Of a DNA stretch of 64,000 bases, positions 32,645 to 41,600 are shown in pieces (within the stretch, counting starts at the first letter, position 1; each line of letters opens with the position of its first letter). The notes under the pieces were generated by a model. It saw only the letters and a program-made list of their open reading frames with translations, was not told where the DNA came from and ran no database searches. The stretch lies in assembly GCA_963576565.1 (NCBI GenBank), contig CAUYVT010000053.1:248001-312000 (forward strand). The letters run 5' to 3'. The position numbers were made by a program, and so were the translations under genes. The stretch comes from Aspidapion aeneum (Eukaryota > Arthropoda > Insecta > Coleoptera > Brentidae).

Positions 32645-33372
32645 TTTATTTTAGTCTCTATATTATTTTTTTGGTGTATTTTAGTATAGTAACCTTTTCT
32701 CATAAAGAAATATGGTAGCAATGTTTTTTAAAGGATAGGATTAAAAACATTTTACAGTACAGTGTAAGTACTTGAGAAAGCTGTGTGTTACTAGATTATT
32801 CTTTTAGTAGGTAGGTATAGTTAGTTCTGTTGGGAATGATACAGGAATGCTTGTAATGATTTTTCGGTATTATTAGAGAAATATAGTCAGGCTATAATTG
32901 TGCCAGGCACTATTTTAACACATTTACATTGAAAACTGACAGTTAATCGTTCAAAATTCATACCAAAGTCGAATTTAAAACTATCGTCGTTTATTTTCAA
33001 TTAATAAAAGAAGGCACTATTTATTCCGGTTCATATAGTAAACAAAGGCCATGTGTTGAAAGATCACAGCTGATATTACAATGTGAAGGTGTCAAAATTG
33101 TGCCTGGCACAATTATAGCCTGGCTATATTTCAATAATTCTCTAATAATTCCGAAAAACCATTACAAGCACATTCCTGTATCATTCCCAACAGAACTAAC
33201 TATACCTATACCACGGATCACCTACCTACTAAAAGAATAATCTAGTAACACACAGCTTTATCAAGTACTTATACTGTACTGTAAAATGTTTTTAATATAT
33301 ATTTATATTATGAGAAAAGGTCACTATACTAAAACACACCAAAAAAATAATATGGAGACTAAAATAATAAAA
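32645..33372. mobile_element. Fold-back element with arms of about 260 bp
   Basis: Left arm from about 32645 to 32910 and right arm 33101 to about 33372 are inverted copies with scattered differences (for example TAGTCTCTATATT against a reversed TAGTCTCCATATT). The loop, 32911-33100, has no frame. No clear TSD was found because both ends lie in AT-rich repeats. It sits between the LINE tail and the left Penelope element. Confidence 0.65.
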
Positions 33373-33609
33373 TATTTTACAAACACAACTTTTTCTGGGT
33401 ATTACGCCACTAGTAAGGAAAATTACTTTAAAAAATTATAAAAAACCACTGCGTTTCTCCTAGAAAAATAAAAATCACTAATTTGTCAGTGGCTTTCTAT
33501 AAAAATAAATAGTTGCCTAGTAAAATCTAAACCACTTATCTTTTAATTGAATTTGAATACGCTACGTTTCGATTGCCAATCTACAATCGTTTTCAAGCTT
33601 TTTATTTAT
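33373..33609 (-). repeat. 3' pseudo-LTR of left Penelope copy
   Basis: Direct repeat of the 5' pLTR. It ends (minus strand) just before the position equivalent to the ORF start codon and then runs into the fold-back element. Confidence 0.8.
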
Positions 33610-33944
33610 ATTTTGTCTCAAAATCTTAAATGTTTCTTGTTCAAATATATTTTTTATTATTATATCGTTGACAAATTGTCCATATTCTGAAGTTTATCAA
33701 AAACAATTGACCAATCTAAACAAAACACAAGGTAACATGATACTATTTCAAGACATTATGTCAGTCAATGTTGTTTTCAAATTTAAAAATAAACAGAACA
33801 GGGTGACTCATTAAAACTAGAATCAATAAGGTCTCTTTTTTATAACCATTTAGAAATTTTTACAAAATTATGATCATTGTGGGATTATATTACTATTATA
33901 TCAAAATCTATTTAAAAAACAGTAATCAGAATTTCATTACAGTA

Positions 33945-36371
33945 TTAATTAATTTTGAAAAAACCTTTTTGCAAATCTTGTCTGAGAATAGGAAGCCAAG
34001 CTTTACTTATATCTATAGAAATACTTGAAAGACAGTTATCTTCATTTAAATAAATACATGCTGATTCTTTTAATTTTCTTTTAATGTCATTAGATTCTTT
34101 TTGTAAAATTATTGTTTCTCCCCATTTAATTCTATGATTACTCTCAAAAGAATGCTGACAAACTCTGGATTTCTCGTAATCACCCCTTCTCAAATTATAT
34201 TTATGATCATTAACTCTTACTTCAAGTGGCCTAGAAGTTTCACCTATATAAATTTTACCACATTCACAAGGTATTTTATAAATTACATTTTTTGAATTCT
34301 GCTCTTCATTTATTGGTTTTGTTTTTGTTAGAATAGATCTAAGTTTATTTTCTGTCTTAAAAACTGTTTTTATATTATAATTATTTGCTATTCTCCTAAT
34401 TTTGTCTGATATACCTGGTATAAAAGGAATCAATAATTTTTTAGTATCTAAATCAATTATATTAGCATTTCTTCTTCTAGGAAACTCTATTCTATGAAAA
34501 CAATTTTCAACAAAATTTATAGGATAGGAATTTTTTATTAAAACTTCTTTAATTAATCCTTTTTCTAATAAAAATCTGTTATTATCAGAACAAATTATCT
34601 TTGCTCTATCAAATAAACTTTTAACAACACCTCTTTTTATTATAGTAGAGTGATTTGATTTAAAATTTAAATATCTATTAGTATGTGTTGGTTTTCTATA
34701 TACAGAAGTTTGAAAAGTATTTTGTTTTTCAATAAGTACATCTAGAAATGGAAGTTTGTTATCAGTTTCTTTTTCTAATGTAAATTTAATAGTACTTTCT
34801 TTGTTATTCATAAAATATAGAAATTCATTTAGTTTGTTTTCATCATAAGGCCAAATACTAAAAATATCATCAATATATCTAAACCAAACTATGGGTTTAT
34901 ACTGATATTCTTGCAAAATATTATTTTCAAAATCTTCCATAAAAATATTACTCATTAAAGGAGAAAGTGGGGAGCCCATTGTCATGCCAAAATCTTGTTG
35001 AGAAAAATCATTTTGCCATTGAAAATATGTAGTTTTAATACAAATAGTAAGTAACTCTACAATTGCATCAATATTTAAATTTGTTCTTTCTCTTAAACTT
35101 TGATCATTTTCTAAACGATTTCTTACTATTAAAAGGGTCTTATCTACCGGAACATTAGTGAAAAGACTTACAACATCAAAGCTTACCATTAAATGATTAT
35201 TATTAAACTCAATCTCAGATAATTTCTCTAAAAAATGTTGAGAATTTCGTATGTAAGAATTAGTGTTATTCACCAAGGGATTTAAAATGTTTAATAGATA
35301 TTTTGCTAATTTATGACATGGAGAATTCATACTACTTACTATTGGTCTAAATGGAACATTAGGTTTATGTATTTTAGGTAAGCCATAGAAATGAGGTGGT
35401 TTGCTATAATGAGGAACTAACTGAGAACGTTCTCTATCTTGAAAACAATTTTTATGCTTATATAAAGTAGAATAAATTTTTCTCTCTATTGATTTTGTAG
35501 GGTCTTTATTAAGTTTTTTATAAGAACCTTGTTGAATTAAATTTTCAATTTTTTCATTATAAGTGTCATTATTAATTATAACAGTTGCATTACCCTTATT
35601 AGCTGGCAAAATTTTTATTGAGTTATCATTTTTTAAGGATACTAAAGCTTGTTTTTCTTCTTTTGAGATATTTTGTTTAATCTTTAAAGGTTTTTCCAAA
35701 ACTAATTTTGATCTAATTCTAAATTCATTAGCAACTTCTTCAGGTAAGCTTTTTGCTACTTCTTCAATACCTATTACAAAATCTAACCTATTAGGATTTT
35801 TTGGTGGTAAAGCAAAATTTAAACCTTTTGAAAGAAGAGATTTTTCTGAAACTGTTAAAACTTTGTCTGACATATTTATTACTGTACGTTCTAATAAGTT
35901 ATTATTAATATTAAAATTCAGTTGATTTTCTAATTGTTCATTTCTTAAATTAATAAATTTATTTACGTGAATATTTTTTTGTTGGTTAAAATGAAATAAA
36001 TAACTATTATAGCAACAATTTAAAATATGATCATAATCAAAAAAGGATACGTTTTCTTCAATTTCATGTTTTAAATTTTGAATCTTATTATTCAAAGACC
36101 ATTTTTCATATCTATGAAATTGAATTCTTTCTCTTAATAAAGCAAAACTTGTTCTTTGCAATATTCTTTCACTTCTGTTACTTCTAAATGGAGGTTTTAG
36201 TCTAAAACTCTTTGGAATAATATCATGCTCTCTACATCTGCAAAGAAAGGTCAAACTATTTTCTGAATGTTGAAGTTTCTTATATGTATTTTCTAAATTT
36301 CTAAAAAGGAAGCAAATATTAGGCCCATACCTTTCTTGTAAATAAAATCTATATGTTTGTGGCGGATTCAT
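33945..36371 (-). CDS. Penelope-like reverse transcriptase with GIY-YIG endonuclease, 808 residues
   Basis: Single protein expected to prime cDNA at a nicked target. The N-terminal region has no recognised domain. RT motifs: GLPKIHKP and FRPIVSS, FDVVSLFTNVP, MGSPLSPLMSN and the catalytic RYIDDIF near residue 500. The C-terminus has a GIY-YIG nuclease starting VIYKIPCECGKIYIGETSR near residue 700, with the Cys pair usual for EN+ Penelope elements. The ATG at 36371 is inside the edge of the terminal repeat. No stop or frameshift is seen. It differs from the right copy at roughly a dozen residues (for example NDNS/NDNP, ANKG/ADKG, MTMG/MAMG) and has eight more C-terminal residues. Confidence 0.93.
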   Translation of the reverse strand: MNPPQTYRFYLQERYGPNICFLFRNLENTYKKLQHSENSLTFLCRCREHDIIPKSFRLKPPFRSNRSERILQRTSFALLRERIQFHRYEKWSLNNKIQNLKHEIEENVSFFDYDHILNCCYNSYLFHFNQQKNIHVNKFINLRNEQLENQLNFNINNNLLERTVINMSDKVLTVSEKSLLSKGLNFALPPKNPNRLDFVIGIEEVAKSLPEEVANEFRIRSKLVLEKPLKIKQNISKEEKQALVSLKNDNSIKILPANKGNATVIINNDTYNEKIENLIQQGSYKKLNKDPTKSIERKIYSTLYKHKNCFQDRERSQLVPHYSKPPHFYGLPKIHKPNVPFRPIVSSMNSPCHKLAKYLLNILNPLVNNTNSYIRNSQHFLEKLSEIEFNNNHLMVSFDVVSLFTNVPVDKTLLIVRNRLENDQSLRERTNLNIDAIVELLTICIKTTYFQWQNDFSQQDFGMTMGSPLSPLMSNIFMEDFENNILQEYQYKPIVWFRYIDDIFSIWPYDENKLNEFLYFMNNKESTIKFTLEKETDNKLPFLDVLIEKQNTFQTSVYRKPTHTNRYLNFKSNHSTIIKRGVVKSLFDRAKIICSDNNRFLLEKGLIKEVLIKNSYPINFVENCFHRIEFPRRRNANIIDLDTKKLLIPFIPGISDKIRRIANNYNIKTVFKTENKLRSILTKTKPINEEQNSKNVIYKIPCECGKIYIGETSRPLEVRVNDHKYNLRRGDYEKSRVCQHSFESNHRIKWGETIILQKESNDIKRKLKESACIYLNEDNCLSSISIDISKAWLPILRQDLQKGFFKIN

Positions 36372-36605
36372 TTTACAAACACAACTTTTTCTGGGTATTA
36401 CGCCACTAGTAAGGAAAATTACTTTAAAAAATTATAAAAAACCACTGCGTTTCTCCTAGAAAAATAAAAATCACTAATTTGTCAGTGGCTTTCTATAAAA
36501 ATAAATAGTTGCCTAGTAAAATCTAAACCACTTATCTTTTAATTGAATTTGAATACGCTACGTTTCGATTGCCAATCTACAATCGTTTTCAAGCTTTTTA
36601 TTTAT
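36369..36605 (-). repeat. 5' pseudo-LTR of left Penelope copy
   Basis: Repeat of 33373-33609 in the same orientation. Reading on the minus strand it contains a hairpin-forming GATTG...CAATC followed by GAAACGTAGCGTA. It abuts the inverted pLTR of the right copy at about 36606. Confidence 0.8.
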
Positions 36606-36815
36606 TGTAGATTGGCAATCGAAACGTAGCGTATTCAAATTCAATTAAAAGATAAGTGGTTTAGATTTTACTAGGCAACTATTTATTTTTATAGAAAGCC
36701 ACTGACAAATTAGTGATTTTTATTTTTCTAGGAGAAACGCAGTGGTTTTTTATAATTTTTTAAAGTAATTTTCCTTACTAGTGGCGTAATACCCAGAAAA
36801 AGTTGTGTTTGTAAA

Positions 36816-39218
36816 ATGAATCCGCCACAAACATATAGATTTTATTTACAAGAAAGGTATGGGCCTAATATTTGCTTCCTTTTTAGACATTTAGAAAATA
36901 CATATAAGAAACTTCAACATTCAGAAAATAGTTTGACCTTTCTTTGCAGATGTAGAGAGCATGATATTATTCCAAAGAGTTTTAGACTAAAACCTCCATT
37001 TAGAAGTAACAGAAGTGAAAGAATATTGCAAAGAACAAGTTTTGCTTTATTAAGAGAAAGAATTCAATTTAATAGATATGAAAAATGGTCTTTGAATAAT
37101 AAGATTCAAAATTTAAAACATGAAATTGAAAAAAACGTATCCTTTTTTGATTATGATCATATTTTAAATTGTTGCTATAATAGGTATTTATTTCATTTTA
37201 ACCAACAAAAAAATATTCACGTAAATAAATTTATTAATTTAAGAAATGAACAATTAGAAAATCAACTGAATTTTAATATTAATAATAACTTATTAGAACG
37301 TACAGTAATAAATATGTCAGACAAAGTTTTAACAGTTTCAGAAAAATCTCTTCTTTCAAAAGGTTTAAATTTTGCTTTACCACCAAAAAATCCTAATAGG
37401 TTAGATTTTGTAATAGGTATTGAAGAAGTAGCAAAAAGCTTACCTGAAGAAGTTGCTAATGAATTTAGAATTAGATCAAAATTAGTTTTGGAAAAACCTT
37501 TAAAGATTAAACAAAATATCTCAAAAGAAGAAAAACAAGCTTTAGTATCCTTAAAAAATGATAACCCAATAAAAATTTTGCCAGCTGATAAGGGTAATGC
37601 AACTGTTATAATTAATAATGACACTTATAATGAAAAAATTGAAAATTTAATTCAACAAGGTTCTTATAAAAAACTTAATAAAGACCCTACAAAATCAATA
37701 GAGAGAAAAATTTATTCTACTTTATATAAGCATAAAAATTGTTTTCAAGATAGAGAACGTTCTCAGTTAGTTCCTCATTATAGCAAACCACCTCATTTCT
37801 ATGGCTTACCTAAAATACATAAACCTAATGTTCCATTTAGACCAATAGTAAGTAGTATGAATTCTCCATGTCATAAATTAGCAAAATATCTATTAAACAT
37901 TTTAAATCCCTTGGTGAATAACACTAATTCTTACATACGAAATTCTCAACATTTTTTAGAGAAATTATCTGAGATTGAGTTTAATAATAATCATTTAATG
38001 GTAAGCTTTGATGTTGTAAGTCTTTTCACTAATGTTCCGGTAGATAAAACCCTTTTAATAGTAAGAAATCGTTTAGAAAATGATCAAAGTTTAAGAGAAA
38101 GAACAAATTTAAATATTGATGCAATTTTAGAGTTACTTACTATTTGTATTAAAACTGCATATTTTCAATGGCAAAATGATTTTTTTCAACAAGATTTTGG
38201 CATGGCAATGGGCTCCCCACTTTCTCCTTTAATGAGTAATATTTTTATGGAAGATTTTGAAAATAATATTTTGCAAGAATATCAGTATAAACCCATAGTT
38301 TGGTTTAGATATATTGATGATATTTTTAGTATTTGGCCTTATGATGAAAACAAACTAAATGAATTTCTATATTTTATGAATAACAAAGAAAGTACTATTA
38401 AATTTACATTAGAAAAAGAAACTGATAACAAACTTCCATTTCTAGATGTACTTATTGAAAAACAAAATACTTTTCAAACTTCTGTATATAGAAAACCAAC
38501 ACATACTAATAGATATTTAAATTTTAAATCAAATCACTCTACTATAATAAAAAGAGGTGTTGTTAAAAGTTTATTTGATAGAGCAAAGATAATTTGTTCT
38601 GATAATAACAGATTTTTATTAGAAAAAGAATTAATTAAAGAAGTTTTAATAAAAAATTCCTATCCTATAAATTTTGTTGAAAATTGTTTTCATAGAATAG
38701 AGTTTCCTAGAAGAAGAAATGCTAATATAATTGATTTAGATACTAAAAAATTATTGATTCCTTTTATACCAGGTATATCAGACAAAATTAGGAGAATAGC
38801 AAATAATTATAATATAAAAACAGTTTTTAAGACAGAAAATAAACTTAGATCTATTCTAACAAAAACAAAACCAATAAATGAAGAGCAGAATTCAAAAAAT
38901 GTAATTTATAAAATACCTTGTGAATGTGGTAAAATTTATATAGGTGAAACTTCTAGGCCACTTGAAGTAAGAGTTAATGATCATAAATATAATTTGAGAA
39001 GGGGTGATTACGAGAAATCCAGAGTTTGTCAGCATTCTTTTGAGAGTAATCATAGAATTAAATGGGGAGAAACAATAATTTTACAAAAAGAATCTAATGA
39101 CATTAAAAGAAAATTAAAAGAATCAGCATGTATTTATTTAAATGAAGATAACTGTCTTTCAAGTATTTCTATAGATATAAGTAAAGCTTGGCTTCCTATT
39201 CTCAGACAAGATTTGTAA
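36816..39218 (+). CDS. Penelope-like reverse transcriptase with GIY-YIG endonuclease, 800 residues
   Basis: Same protein family as 33945-36371. RT catalytic YIDD near residue 499 (nucleotide 38310); GIY-YIG domain from about residue 696 (nucleotide 38901) to 775. The frame is unbroken from the ATG at 36816. The C-terminus ends at RQDL because a deletion of about 115 bases, probably at the short shared sequence TT(G)-AAAAA, joins the codon for Leu to a TAA. The left copy continues for eight residues. The nuclease core lies upstream of the deletion, so it may still be functional. Confidence 0.93.
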   Translation: MNPPQTYRFYLQERYGPNICFLFRHLENTYKKLQHSENSLTFLCRCREHDIIPKSFRLKPPFRSNRSERILQRTSFALLRERIQFNRYEKWSLNNKIQNLKHEIEKNVSFFDYDHILNCCYNRYLFHFNQQKNIHVNKFINLRNEQLENQLNFNINNNLLERTVINMSDKVLTVSEKSLLSKGLNFALPPKNPNRLDFVIGIEEVAKSLPEEVANEFRIRSKLVLEKPLKIKQNISKEEKQALVSLKNDNPIKILPADKGNATVIINNDTYNEKIENLIQQGSYKKLNKDPTKSIERKIYSTLYKHKNCFQDRERSQLVPHYSKPPHFYGLPKIHKPNVPFRPIVSSMNSPCHKLAKYLLNILNPLVNNTNSYIRNSQHFLEKLSEIEFNNNHLMVSFDVVSLFTNVPVDKTLLIVRNRLENDQSLRERTNLNIDAILELLTICIKTAYFQWQNDFFQQDFGMAMGSPLSPLMSNIFMEDFENNILQEYQYKPIVWFRYIDDIFSIWPYDENKLNEFLYFMNNKESTIKFTLEKETDNKLPFLDVLIEKQNTFQTSVYRKPTHTNRYLNFKSNHSTIIKRGVVKSLFDRAKIICSDNNRFLLEKELIKEVLIKNSYPINFVENCFHRIEFPRRRNANIIDLDTKKLLIPFIPGISDKIRRIANNYNIKTVFKTENKLRSILTKTKPINEEQNSKNVIYKIPCECGKIYIGETSRPLEVRVNDHKYNLRRGDYEKSRVCQHSFESNHRIKWGETIILQKESNDIKRKLKESACIYLNEDNCLSSISIDISKAWLPILRQDL

Positions 39219-39470
39219 AAATTTCTAAATGGTTATAAAAAAGAGACCTCATTGATTCTAGTTTTAATGAGTCACCCTGTTCTGTTTATTTTTAAATTTG
39301 AAAACAACATTGACTGACATAATGTCTTGAAATAGTATCATGTTACCTTGTGTTTTGTTTAGATTGGTCAATTGTTTTTGATAAACTTCAGAATATTGAC
39401 AATTTGTCAACGATATAATAATAAAAAATATATTTGAACAAGAAACATTTAAGATTTTGAGACAAAATAT

Positions 39471-39735
39471 AAATAAAAAGCTTGAAAACGATTGTAGATT
39501 GGCAATCGAAACGTAGCGTATTCAAATTCAATTAAAAGATAAGTGGTTTAGATTTTACTAGGCAACTATTTATTTTTATAGAAAGCCACTGACAAATTAG
39601 TGATTTTTATTTTTCTAGGAGAAACGCAGTGGTTTTTTATAATTTTTTAAAGTAATTTTCCTTACTAGTGGCGTAATACCCAGAAAAAGTTGTGTTTGTA
39701 AAATGAATCCGCCACAAACATATAGATTTTATTTA
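39471..39735 (+). repeat. 3' pseudo-LTR of right Penelope copy
   Basis: Repeats the 5' pLTR and the first 33 bases of the ORF (ATGAATCCGCC...), then gives way to AATAAAATATAATATAAT, which belongs to the inverted LINE tail. Confidence 0.8.
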
Positions 39736-39957
39736 TAATAAAATATAATATAATATAATATAGTACCAAGGGTGGCTTACATTAACAATCAGGCTGACTA
39801 GGCAACAAGTAATTCTTAAGTTTTCTCTTAAACATATTATTTGATTTGCAATTTTTAATGTCTAATGGTAATTTGTTATACAATCTGATTCCTTTATAAA
39901 ACAATGACTTATATCCTAATTCAGTTGAATAAAAATTGCTGTTATATAACCTGGCTT
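39736..39957 (-). pseudogene. LINE ORF2 C-terminal end, mirrored copy without MITEs
   Basis: The reverse complement matches 32083-32645 after removal of the two MITEs there. It gives the empty sites for both. Its tail (ATATT repeats) faces the right Penelope copy, just as the other copy's tail faces the left side of the palindrome. Confidence 0.65.
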
Positions 39958-40130
39958 TATTTCAATAATTTTTTTTACGGTGCGCACTCGCTCGAGAAGC
40001 GGCAAGTGCGCGGAAATGTTGGTGTATGTTGGTTTTGAAAAGGTTCAGATTGTAACCTGCAGGGAAAAGTGTCGCAGGAAGCTTATTCCACAGCGATGCT
40101 GTTCTCCAGAGATATATTATCCATTATGTA
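39958..40130 (-). pseudogene. Second LINE C-terminal fragment
   Basis: On the minus strand, bases from about 40110 to 39990 translate to a segment like LWNKLPATLFPAGYN, a common C-terminal signature of insect LINE ORF2, then a stop and a short tail ending AATAAAGCCAGGTTATA. It is 5' truncated. The family is not resolved. Confidence 0.5.
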
Positions 40131-40290
40131 ATAATAAGAAGTAAATAGTTATTAGTATTATAAGTTTGGATTTGTTTTGTTATAGAAATACTGGTGTATA
40201 TATTAACATTAAATGTATTTTTTATATTTATGTTTGTAATTTGAAATAGCATTATTTGCTAATAAAGATTTATTCAATTCAATTCAACAT
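40131..40290 (+). repeat. LINE-like 3' tail with TTCAA repeats
   Basis: Non-coding sequence ending AATAAAGATTTATTCAATTCAATTCAA, which looks like a polyadenylation signal followed by a short tandem tail of a non-LTR element. No coding part is attached. Confidence 0.4.
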
Positions 40291-40920
40291 AGTAAACCAT
40301 TTCTAACAACAAATGGCATTAGGAAAATACTAAGCGTTATGTGATAGACAATTTTCTCAAAGTTTTACGTAATTTATGAACGACCCCAATCGAACAGAAT
40401 AAAATTAGTTTTAAATACAAATAGAAACATAGTCCGCGATTGCAGCGCTGTGCGCTACTGGAACTTGTTGGCTGCGCGGCCCTATCTTTTCGGCAGTCTC
40501 TTTTTTGTCTCTGCTTCATATTAGGCAGATCATCCGCGACCGGCAGTGTCTCGATTTATTTTGTCACATTGAAAAAGAAGAGTCGGCCTATCATCGGTTG
40601 TGGACGATCCACCAAATGCGCATAGAAATGCATTTACCTAATACTAAATACGCCCATCACTTTTATTATTATGATATCAGAACACTCAAAAAATTATTTT
40701 ATGCTTTTTAGTCCATTTTATAAAAGCTTGTTTTCAAAAAGTTTTTTTTTCTTAATTTATTTTTTAATTTTTAGATTTGTCCAAGTTTATGTCTATAGGT
40801 TTCCTTCTCCTAGACAGGTTTCATTAACAGTGCTAGCGAAGCCCATCTCACCGAATTTTAAAATTAAAAAATACTGTGTGATCGTTATTATTATGATCAT
40901 TATATGCAAGGATTAATTAA
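40291..40920. other. Spacer, no gene seen
   Basis: Mixed sequence with a GC-richer patch around 40430-40560. The short frames here are not supported by composition or recognisable motifs. Confidence 0.5.
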
Positions 40921-41600
40921 TTTTGGTCGAGATCGAACAAACTAAAGCCTTACCTCTTCTACGCCCCCCCCCCTTTTTAGTGGGAGAGCATGTGAATTTT
41001 GAAATCAATCAGATACCTACGTGGAAGTCAGTTGAAAGTAATCAGAAAAACTCGTCATTAAATCGTCCATTTTGAATCCGCCATATTGAATTTTTGTAAT
41101 TTGATCAAAAATTCGTAATCCTTATCTTCAAAAACCCCCAGATACCAATTTTGATGGAAATCCGACAAACTAAAATTTTACCCCCTCTTCGCCCTCCACG
41201 TTAGGGGGAGGTAGGCAGTCAGTGATACCACATTATTGGATTGTCATCGGCACTATAACGGTATGCGAAATTTTAAATCAATCGGATACGTGGAAGTCAG
41301 TTGAAAGTAATCAAAAAAACTTAACATTAAATCGTCCATTTTGAGTCCGCCATATTGAATTTTTGTAATCTGAGCAAAAATTCGTAATCGTCATCCTTAA
41401 AAACCCCCAGATACCAATTTTGGTTGAAATCGGACCAACTAAAGTTTTACCCCCTCTCCACCCCCCAGGTTAGGGGGGAGGTAGGTACCCGATGAAACCG
41501 TATTATTGTATTGTCATCGGAACTAAGACGCTATGCGAAATTTGAAGTCATTCGGAGGTTTGGAAGTTCTTTAAAAATGAGTTGCAAGATTTGATTACAT
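40921..41600 (+). repeat. Degenerate tandem repeats, period about 270 bp
   Basis: The blocks CCAGATACCAATTTTG (from about 41138 and 41407), CGTGGAAGTCAGTTGAAAG and CCGCCATATTGAATTTTTG recur two to three times at about 269-bp spacing, with C-rich patches between them. The first unit is shorter. It resembles a decayed satellite or a tandemly duplicated non-coding repeat; no frame is conserved. Confidence 0.7.

Larger units (their letters stand above)
32052..32655 (+). pseudogene. LINE ORF2 C-terminal end and 3' tail, split by two MITEs
   Basis: Translates to a YKSLFYKGIRLYNKLPL segment, the kind of sequence found at the C-terminus of insect non-LTR reverse transcriptases of the Jockey/CR1/RTE group. 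It resumes after each MITE and ends with short ATATT repeats near 32620-32645, a typical LINE tail. Only the last part of the element is present. A mirrored copy without the MITEs is at 39736-39957. The family assignment is from memory of such C-termini. Confidence 0.6.
33372..36605 (-). mobile_element. Penelope-like element, left copy
   Basis: Minus-strand Penelope-like element: direct repeats (pLTRs) at about 36369-36605 (5') and 33373-33609 (3') flank one frame, 36371-33945. It joins the right copy head to head. It is intact in coding terms. Its 3' UTR is longer than that of the right copy, which has lost about 115 bases there. Confidence 0.85.
36606..39735 (+). mobile_element. Penelope-like element, right copy, inverted to the left copy
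   Basis: Plus-strand copy with 5' pLTR from about 36606 (lacking the first bases AAGCTTGAAAACGAT), ORF 36816-39218, shortened 3' UTR, and 3' pLTR from about 39471 to 39735. The 3' pLTR continues into a copy of the first 33 bases of the ORF, so the repeat unit crosses the start codon. Confidence 0.85.

Noticed and set aside
36700..36760. CCACTGA...CAGTGG in the Penelope pLTR as a hammerhead core
   Set aside because: The box reads CTGACAA, the putative stem II is weak and the order of core elements does not fit; it is more likely an ordinary hairpin.
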